Shown here: positions 11,930 to 16,950 of the stretch, piece after piece
Layout: each line of letters starts with the position of its first letter
How positions within the stretch are numbered: position 1 is the first letter of the stretch
Source of the DNA: Candidatus Harrisonbacteria bacterium CG10_big_fil_rev_8_21_14_0_10_44_23
GTDB taxonomy: Bacteria; Patescibacteriota; Minisyncoccia; UBA6257; 1-14-0-10-44-23
NCBI GenBank assembly: GCA_002773475.1
Contig: PFBB01000008.1
Span: 925-17,874 of the forward strand
Length of the DNA stretch: 16,950 nt
Direction: 5' to 3'
Notes under the pieces: generated by a model
Told to the model about the DNA's origin: nothing
Seen by the model: only the letters and a program-made list of their open reading frames with translations
Database searches by the model: none
Program-made: the position numbers and the translations under genes

Positions 11930-12922
11930 ATGCCAATTAAACGAATAAAGCACTTGGTTGATGGTGGAGTTAAGCTGCTTGGGTTTGATGCTTCGCGGAA
12001 AAGGCAGGAGTATCGCTGTCGCTATGAGGCTCGCGTCAAAAATATTTCACCGGAGAAGGTGGGTTTTTCATTAGTAATGCCATATCCAGTAAATGATGGA
12101 GGGCAGAAATTGATCAGCAATCCCGAGTTCCGTCCATCGGACGCCTCCCTGTTAAAGGAAGAGGATTTTGGAAATCGTTATGTGTCCTGGACTGCGGAGT
12201 TAGAATCTGGCCATTCGATTACGTTTAGCCAGTTTTTTGAATGCGTTATTGAGCCACGGGCTATCGAAATTGATCCTAATTTATCGATTGATGATTATGA
12301 AAAAAGTAGTGATAAGGTTGTTACATATTTAAATAAAAATAGTTATTTAGAGCAAGGGAGTGGCGAGGGGCAAAAGCTTGCTCTCGACCTTGCTGCCGGA
12401 GAAAAAAATATTAAAATACTGATGGATAAATTTAACAAATTTGTCATCGATAGGCTGAGTTATGGCAATCCTTTTGAAGGTCTTTACTCAATGAAGGATG
12501 CCCTGGAGAAGAGCGAGGTTGATGGAGGGGGTTTTGATAGTTTATTGGCGGGTCTTTGCCGCACGGTTGGCATACCGGCTAGAATCGTTAGCGGTTTTTG
12601 GACTAATTCTCCAGACGATGTAATGGCGATGCACGCCTGGGTGGAAATCCTTCTCCCAACCGGGGATTGGGTGCCAGCTGATCCCTCAGTCGAAAAACTA
12701 CGAAAGCAAAAACGTAGTCGACGATCTGGTGAATTGGGGTTTGTCGGCAGCGATCGAGTTATATTTTCCTATGGATCGGATATGGAGATTAAGGCCGAGA
12801 TGGGGGCGCGGGAGGTGGATATTTTACAGAACCCGATACTAATTCCAAAACCGGAGGATAAACAATTGGTGGTTGAACGAGGTTTTTATGCAGTTCCACT
12901 TAAGAAAATAAAATTAAAATGA
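11930..12922 (+). CDS. Transglutaminase-like fold protein, catalytic cysteine missing
   Basis: 330 residues. The N-terminal half (1-115) is a beta-rich region without signal peptide or membrane segment. The transglutaminase-like core spans about 160-255: YGNPFEGLYSMKDALE, then GGGFDSLLAGLCRTVGIPAR (199-218), MHAWVEILLP (234-243) and WVPADPS (247-253). The family's cysteine, 11 residues before the CR pair, is glycine (G199) here, while the partner H235 and D251 remain. C210 is a common non-catalytic position. The protein may be a binding rather than a catalytic module. Its stop overlaps the alr1 start (ATGA), placing it in an operon with cell-wall amino-acid racemases, so a peptidoglycan-related role is possible. 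Confidence 0.8.
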   Translation: MPIKRIKHLVDGGVKLLGFDASRKRQEYRCRYEARVKNISPEKVGFSLVMPYPVNDGGQKLISNPEFRPSDASLLKEEDFGNRYVSWTAELESGHSITFSQFFECVIEPRAIEIDPNLSIDDYEKSSDKVVTYLNKNSYLEQGSGEGQKLALDLAAGEKNIKILMDKFNKFVIDRLSYGNPFEGLYSMKDALEKSEVDGGGFDSLLAGLCRTVGIPARIVSGFWTNSPDDVMAMHAWVEILLPTGDWVPADPSVEKLRKQKRSRRSGELGFVGSDRVIFSYGSDMEIKAEMGAREVDILQNPILIPKPEDKQLVVERGFYAVPLKKIKLK

Positions 12923-14064
12923 GATTTTTGCGCTTTCTTAGAAAGGTTAAGCGAAGTTGGTCTTCGCACCGAACCTCGGTGGAAGTTTTGATTTCTTGCG
13001 GAGCTCTTCTGAATAATCTGGAGCAATATCAAAAAGCTTATCCAAATGTCGCTATCGCTCCAGTTTTAAAGGCAAATGCTTATGGACATGGACTGGTGGA
13101 GGTGGCGGAGATTTTGGAAAAGAAGAATTTGCCTTTTTTTGTTTTGGACTCGATGCATGAAGCGATGATTTTGAGAAATAGTGGAATTAAAACAAAAATT
13201 TTATTAATTGGTCACACTCGGATTTTAAATATTGAAACGGCTAAAATAAAAAATACTTCGTTTACTATCACGAGTTTGGAGCAGTTGGAGGAGCTAGATA
13301 AAATTTTGTCCTCGAAAAGAGATATCCACTTAAAAATTGATACGGGGATGCATAGGCAGGGCGTATTGCCAGATGATTTAGATCGGGCAATTAAAATCAT
13401 AAAAGAAAATAGGTTGATAAATTTAGAGGGAGTTTGCTCTCACTTGGCTGATGCTGAAAAAGAGGATTCTGAATTAACTGAGAAACAGATCGAACAATGG
13501 GAGAGGGCAGTTGGTTTATTGAAAAAGGAGTTTTCAAATATTAAATTTTTCCACCTTTCCTCGACGGCTGGATCAAATCTTTCTAGCGCGGTTAGCGCAA
13601 ATGTTCTGCGGATCGGGCTGGGACTGTATGGAATTGATTCTTCTCCAGAGAAAAAACTTGAATTAATCCCAGCCTTGGAGCTGGTCTCGATAATTAGCTC
13701 GGTTAGAGAGATTGCGTCTGGAGAAAAGGTTGGTTACGGCGCGACTTTTGTTGCCGATAAGCCAACCGAGGTTGCAACTGTGCCGGTTGGTTATTTTGAG
13801 GGCGTGGATAGAAGATTGTCCAATAGGGGCTTTTTGAAAGTTGGAGATAAGTTTTGTAAAATTGTTGGCCGAGTGAGTATGAATATAACATCGATCGATG
13901 TTAGCGATGTTGATTCAGTTAGAATTGGGAACAAGGTCAGCATCATAAGTGCTAGGCCAGAAGATGAAAATTCTGTGGAAAACATTGCCCGAGTAATTGA
14001 CTCTATCCCGTGGGTCATTTTGGTGCATATACCGCAGGGTCTACGCAGAGTAGTAGTGGTATAA
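12919..14064 (+). CDS. alr: Alanine racemase, first paralog
   Basis: 381 residues; interconverts L- and D-alanine for peptidoglycan using pyridoxal phosphate. The PLP lysine is K51 in VLKANAYGHG; the catalytic tyrosine of the other face is Y273 in GYGATF. Also seen are LKIDTGMHRQG (138-148) and PVGYFEG (289-295; usually GYADG). GRVSMNI (317-323) has N322 where aspartate is usual. About 15 basic residues precede the fold (MRFLRFLRKVKRSW). The ATG overlaps the upstream stop. Followed 7 nt later by a second racemase, so the exact substrate of each copy is open. Confidence 0.88.
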   Translation: MRFLRFLRKVKRSWSSHRTSVEVLISCGALLNNLEQYQKAYPNVAIAPVLKANAYGHGLVEVAEILEKKNLPFFVLDSMHEAMILRNSGIKTKILLIGHTRILNIETAKIKNTSFTITSLEQLEELDKILSSKRDIHLKIDTGMHRQGVLPDDLDRAIKIIKENRLINLEGVCSHLADAEKEDSELTEKQIEQWERAVGLLKKEFSNIKFFHLSSTAGSNLSSAVSANVLRIGLGLYGIDSSPEKKLELIPALELVSIISSVREIASGEKVGYGATFVADKPTEVATVPVGYFEGVDRRLSNRGFLKVGDKFCKIVGRVSMNITSIDVSDVDSVRIGNKVSIISARPEDENSVENIARVIDSIPWVILVHIPQGLRRVVVV

Positions 14065-14065
14065 T
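14057..14065 (+). promoter_or_regulatory. Extended -10 promoter of the second racemase, over the alr1 stop codon
   Basis: TGG-TATAAT (TATAAT 14060-14065) includes the TAA stop of the first racemase (14062-14064) and ends 6 nt (TAGCTA) before the ATG at 14072. Confidence 0.6.
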
Positions 14066-14071
14066 TAGCTA

Positions 14072-15205
14072 ATGGCGAAGCAAGATCAGTTAAAAACCTG
14101 GATAGAAATTTCTAAGTCTGCGCTAGAGAATAATTTGCGGGTTTTGGGTTCTTTTTTTCCCCATCAGGCACAAATATGGGCGGTGACTAAGTCTAATGCT
14201 TATGGGCATGGGATTTTTGATTTTGGAAAGATCGCGAACGAACTTGAGATATCTGGATTTTGTGTTGACAGCATCTTTGAGGCGGCCAAATTAAGGCAGT
14301 CCGGAGTGAAGAAACCAATTTTAATTATTGGGTCAACTTTAGCCAACTTATTACCTCAGGCAGCACGGGGACAAGTGGCGGTTAGTGTCTCAAATTGGGA
14401 AGCACTTGAAGCCCTAGCAGAGATTGATGCTTCGGAGGCCCGACCAGAGTTTCACCTTAAGGTGGATACTGGGATGCACAGACAAGGATTTGAGCTGGGT
14501 GAGCTAAAGAAAGTATTTTCTTTTATAAAAAAACACGATTTAAAGTTGCGGGGAATTTACTCTCACCTCGCCGCGGCGAAAGACCCTGTTTACAAAAGCT
14601 TTTCAGAAAGACAATTTGGAGAATTTAAAAAGGCGATAGAGCTAGCTGATGGGGAGGGGTTTGGAAACATTTTAAAGCATTTTGCGGCGACTCCGGGGAT
14701 TTTAAGTAGCGCTGATTATGTATTTGATTTAGCTCGGGTTGGAATTGGTTTGTATGGCTACCCACCTTCAAAGGCGTGGGCGATGCATCTGCCACAACTC
14801 GAAAATCTTGAGCCAGTGCTTTCGTGGCACGCCTTAATCTCGGAGATTAAATCAGTCCGAAAAGGGGAGTATCTTGGTTACGACCTTAGCGCTAGAGTGG
14901 CGGTAAACTCTGAAGTAGCCATTTTGCCAATTGGATATTGGCACGGAATTCCGCCAGCTTTAGGAAATGTTGGTGAAGTTTTAGTTAATGGAAAGAGAGC
15001 AAAGATCTTGGGTAAGGTAGCGATGGATGTAATCGTGATTGACGTTACCGGACTGAGGGCTAAGACGGGAGATGAGGTTGTAATTATTGGTAAATCGGGG
15101 AAGGATGAGATTAATGCTTGGGAATTGGCCACCTTAGCTGAAACTAGCCCACATGAGATTTTAACCAGACTTAATCCGTTAATTAAGCGAGTGATCGTCG
15201 ATTAG
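14072..15205 (+). CDS. Alanine racemase family, second paralog
   Basis: 377 residues with the same fold. The PLP lysine is K40 in VTKSNAYGHG, the catalytic tyrosine Y270 in GYDLSA (GYD instead of GYG), and LKVDTGMHRQG (129-139) is conserved. PIGYWHG (286-292) replaces GYADG. GKVAMDV (314-320) keeps D319. Differences from the first copy cluster around the substrate pocket, so it may act on another amino acid, or the two may form a heterodimer, since each active site of this family is built from both subunits. ftsQ follows 2 nt later. Confidence 0.85.
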   Translation: MAKQDQLKTWIEISKSALENNLRVLGSFFPHQAQIWAVTKSNAYGHGIFDFGKIANELEISGFCVDSIFEAAKLRQSGVKKPILIIGSTLANLLPQAARGQVAVSVSNWEALEALAEIDASEARPEFHLKVDTGMHRQGFELGELKKVFSFIKKHDLKLRGIYSHLAAAKDPVYKSFSERQFGEFKKAIELADGEGFGNILKHFAATPGILSSADYVFDLARVGIGLYGYPPSKAWAMHLPQLENLEPVLSWHALISEIKSVRKGEYLGYDLSARVAVNSEVAILPIGYWHGIPPALGNVGEVLVNGKRAKILGKVAMDVIVIDVTGLRAKTGDEVVIIGKSGKDEINAWELATLAETSPHEILTRLNPLIKRVIVD

Positions 15206-15207
15206 TT

Positions 15208-16020
15208 ATGCAATATGAGAGTCGTCGACTAAAGGAGAAGCGAGTTTGGGACAAGGTGCAATTGTATGCGATTTTTGTGGCTTTTTTCATATTATTGGCG
15301 TTGATTTCGTATATTGTTTTTGTTTCTGACTTTTTTAAAATATCCAAAATTGAAGTTTTGGGGCTATCGGACGGCGCAAAAGATGAATTCTTGGTTGCAA
15401 TGAAGCCGCTTGTTATTGATGGATGGCCGGGAAACGTCTTTGGAGATGATAATTATTTTTCTTGGAAGTCCGGCGGTGGCTATAAAATTTTGGACTACGA
15501 CCAAATTGAAGTTGAAAAGGATTTTTCTTCTCGTACTATTAAAGTTTCAGTGAAGAGAAAACAGGACTATTTAGCTTGGTGCGAGAATGACAAGCATCCA
15601 CTGGCGCTATCGGGATTTATAACTAAGTGTTTTTGGGTTAATGAAAATGGGCAGGCATTTGATCAGGCCCCGCTACCCGAGGGACAGTTGGTGTTTGTTG
15701 TCCATGACTTTAGCTCATCAACTCAGGTTGTTTTAGGGGAGCCGGTCTTGGGTGAAACTGAATGGGGAAATTTAAAATCAGTAATTGAGGCGCTTAAAAG
15801 CGAAAAGATCCCCATCTCGTTGATTGGAATCCATCCAAATTTGGAGGAATTAAGTGTTAAAACTGGCCAGGGGGCGAATATAAGGTTTTCTCTACGATTT
15901 GATCCACGGCGGAGTGCGATTAAAGCCTTACTGCAAATGGATGAAAAATTGGGTCTGGAAAACTTAGCTACAGTTGATTTGAGTGTTGAAAACAGGGCTT
16001 TTTATACTGAAAAGGAATGA
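15208..16020 (+). CDS. ftsQ: Cell division protein FtsQ/DivIB
   Basis: 270 residues; single-pass protein of the divisome linking cytoplasmic and periplasmic division proteins. A basic cytoplasmic tail (1-16) is followed by one membrane segment (about 17-39) and a POTRA domain starting FFKISKIEVLGLSDG (42-56). The later part is a beta domain ending in LATVDLSVENRAFY. The start ATG is 2 nt after the second racemase stop, with no SD. Its position with racemases fits a wall and division cluster. Low overall conservation is normal for this family. Confidence 0.82.
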   Translation: MQYESRRLKEKRVWDKVQLYAIFVAFFILLALISYIVFVSDFFKISKIEVLGLSDGAKDEFLVAMKPLVIDGWPGNVFGDDNYFSWKSGGGYKILDYDQIEVEKDFSSRTIKVSVKRKQDYLAWCENDKHPLALSGFITKCFWVNENGQAFDQAPLPEGQLVFVVHDFSSSTQVVLGEPVLGETEWGNLKSVIEALKSEKIPISLIGIHPNLEELSVKTGQGANIRFSLRFDPRRSAIKALLQMDEKLGLENLATVDLSVENRAFYTEKE

Positions 16021-16415
16021 TTAAATTTCCCAAGGACGATAGTCGATTTCGTTGGACGAAGCATATAAAAAATAAAATGGTTTTTTACCATATATCACTA
16101 GCGCAGATTATGCGTATTTTTCGTTCACCGGAGAGAGTTGAGGAGGGTATAGCGGAGCGAACGATTGGGGCGATGCGAACACGGAAGAAGGGTGGGAATA
16201 AGAAAGGGGAGGAGGAGATTTGGATAATGTATCGGGCGAATGAATCACGAGTTAAGAATTATGAATTAAGCGAGGAGGCGAAAAATAAAGGAGAGAAAAG
16301 AGCTCGGGTGATAATGATTTCGGCTTGGCGATATCCAGGGAAAACTAAACCGGGGGAACGGCCAGAAATACCAATGGAAATTATTGATGAGTTGACCATT
16401 GCGGGATATTTGTGA
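16017..16415 (+). CDS. Protein of unknown function, 132 residues
   Basis: The ATG overlaps the ftsQ stop (ATGA), so the two are coupled. The protein starts FRWTKHIKNKMVFYHISLAQ and continues IMRIFRSPERVEEGIAERTI. Beta strands EEIWIMYR and RARVIMISAWRYPG are separated by a charged loop (VKNYELSEEAKNKG) encoded by a micro-repeat also found in the next intergenic region. The form, short helical start plus a sheet with conserved H, K and R, recalls small RNase-like or DUF4258-like toxin folds, but I cannot assign it. It appears to be a companion of ftsQ rather than a toxin, since no antitoxin lies beside it. Confidence 0.7.
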   Translation: MIKFPKDDSRFRWTKHIKNKMVFYHISLAQIMRIFRSPERVEEGIAERTIGAMRTRKKGGNKKGEEEIWIMYRANESRVKNYELSEEAKNKGEKRARVIMISAWRYPGKTKPGERPEIPMEIIDELTIAGYL

Positions 16416-16596
16416 GCTAGATAGCTAGAAGCATGGAGTAAGAATTAATAATTAAGAAGTAGGTCCACATTCGGAGGTCCGACTTCTAAATATCTTAGTA
16501 TCACCGTATCGTTTCTAATATCCCCATACCCAGCATGCTCTTGCTTGCTTGGCGGTGGTTTAGTATCCTTGACTCATAATTCTTAATTCATAATTC
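16416..16596 (+). other. Intergenic region with micro-repeats before ychF
   Basis: No gene. AT-rich micro-repeats lie at 16440-16459 and 16574-16596 (AATTCTTAATTCATAATTC type). An imperfect hairpin (AGAAGT with ACTTCT) spans about 16455-16488. A possible -10 TAGTAT lies at 16561-16566, giving a leader of about 24 nt made of the micro-repeat. Confidence 0.5.
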
Positions 16597-16950
16597 ATGC
16601 GTTTAAGTATTGGTATCGTCGGCCTTCCTAATGTTGGTAAGTCAACGCTTTTTAATTTAATAACGAAAAATCAGGTTTTGGCAGCGAACTATCCGTTTGC
16701 CACTATCGACCCAAATGTGGGCGTGGTCGCCGTGCCGGATGAGCGAATTGATAAGTTGGCAGATCTGAGCCAATCAGGGAAAAAGATTCCCGCGGTTGTG
16801 GAATTTTTTGATATTGCTGGCCTCGTTAAGGGCGCCTCTCAGGGTGAGGGATTGGGAAACCAATTTCTCTCTCATATTCGCGACGTTAAGGCGATTGTTC
16901 ATGTTTTGCGTTGTTTTAATAATGATTCGGTTATCCACGTTGAAAGCTCG
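16597..16950 (+). CDS. ychF: YchF/OLA1-type GTPase/ATPase, N-terminal part (cut by window end)
   Basis: 118 residues are visible. The G1 motif is GLPNVGKST (9-17), with NYPFATIDPNVGVVAVPDERIDKL and FDIAGLVKGASQGEGLGNQFL following, the signature of the YchF subgroup of Obg-related P-loop proteins, which bind ribosomes and often prefer ATP. No SD precedes the ATG. The remainder, including the coiled coil and TGS domain, lies outside the window. Confidence 0.94.
   Translation, partial: MRLSIGIVGLPNVGKSTLFNLITKNQVLAANYPFATIDPNVGVVAVPDERIDKLADLSQSGKKIPAVVEFFDIAGLVKGASQGEGLGNQFLSHIRDVKAIVHVLRCFNNDSVIHVESS

Noticed and set aside
15208..16020. Alternative genetic code with TGA as glycine
   Set aside because: ftsQ, the transglutaminase-like gene and the 76-residue gene all end naturally at TGA, two of them in ATGA overlaps with the next gene.

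Overview
The window reads as a chromosomal piece of a Candidate Phyla Radiation (Patescibacteria) bacterium. The signs are compact genes with short or overlapping junctions, almost no Shine-Dalgarno (SD) sites before core genes, a group I intron in a tRNA, divergent short housekeeping enzymes, low-complexity micro-repeats between and inside genes, and a mixture of aminoacyl-tRNA synthetases with cell-wall genes. TGA is an ordinary stop here (ftsQ, the transglutaminase-like gene and others), so the code is standard bacterial. I cannot assign a phylum within the radiation.

Layout. 1-522 (-): N-terminal part of murD. 602-872 (+): initiator-type tRNA-Met interrupted by a group I intron of about 199 nt. 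959-2726 (+): a run of GIY-YIG protein, DUF1653 protein, HAD/NT5C-like phosphatase and a helix-turn-helix protein with a LAGLIDADG-like region. 2738-2810 (+): a second tRNA with anticodon CAT. 2824-3204 (-): small membrane protein, divergent from 3266-4408 (+), a single-chain, mitochondrial-type phenylalanyl-tRNA synthetase. 4451-4872 (+): a long, GC-rich, highly folded RNA with its own promoter and terminator. 4906-6331 (+): adk and map. 6395-6568 (-): a 57-residue gene with its own promoter and terminator. 6698-9510 (+): glycosyltransferase, greA, lysS. 9511-9850: an island of hairpins and repeats. 9976-11253 (+): serS. 11323-11535 and 11646-11876 (+): two small GC-rich, SD-led units, each with promoter and terminator. 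11930-16415 (+): transglutaminase-like protein, two tandem alanine racemase paralogs, ftsQ and an unknown 132-residue gene. 16597 to the end (+): ychF, cut by the window edge.

Two expression styles coexist. Many transcription units (murD, the GIY-YIG gene, the membrane protein, the glycosyltransferase, serS, the transglutaminase-like gene, alr2) have a -10 box ending only 6 or 7 nt before the ATG, often as an extended TGn-TATAAT, so their mRNAs should be leaderless. The small GC-rich units instead use two-part promoters with a -35 box and end in strong terminators; the three with an ORF have a leader with an SD, and the fourth appears non-coding.

The genes serve translation (three synthetases, two tRNAs, map, greA, ychF), nucleotide supply (adk, NT5C-like) and peptidoglycan/division (murD, two alr, ftsQ). 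The most notable items are the intron-split initiator tRNA, the monomeric PheRS, the unassigned structured RNA with an anti-SD-like element, the leaderless promoter rule, a transglutaminase fold without its catalytic cysteine, and micro-repeats that have entered coding sequence.
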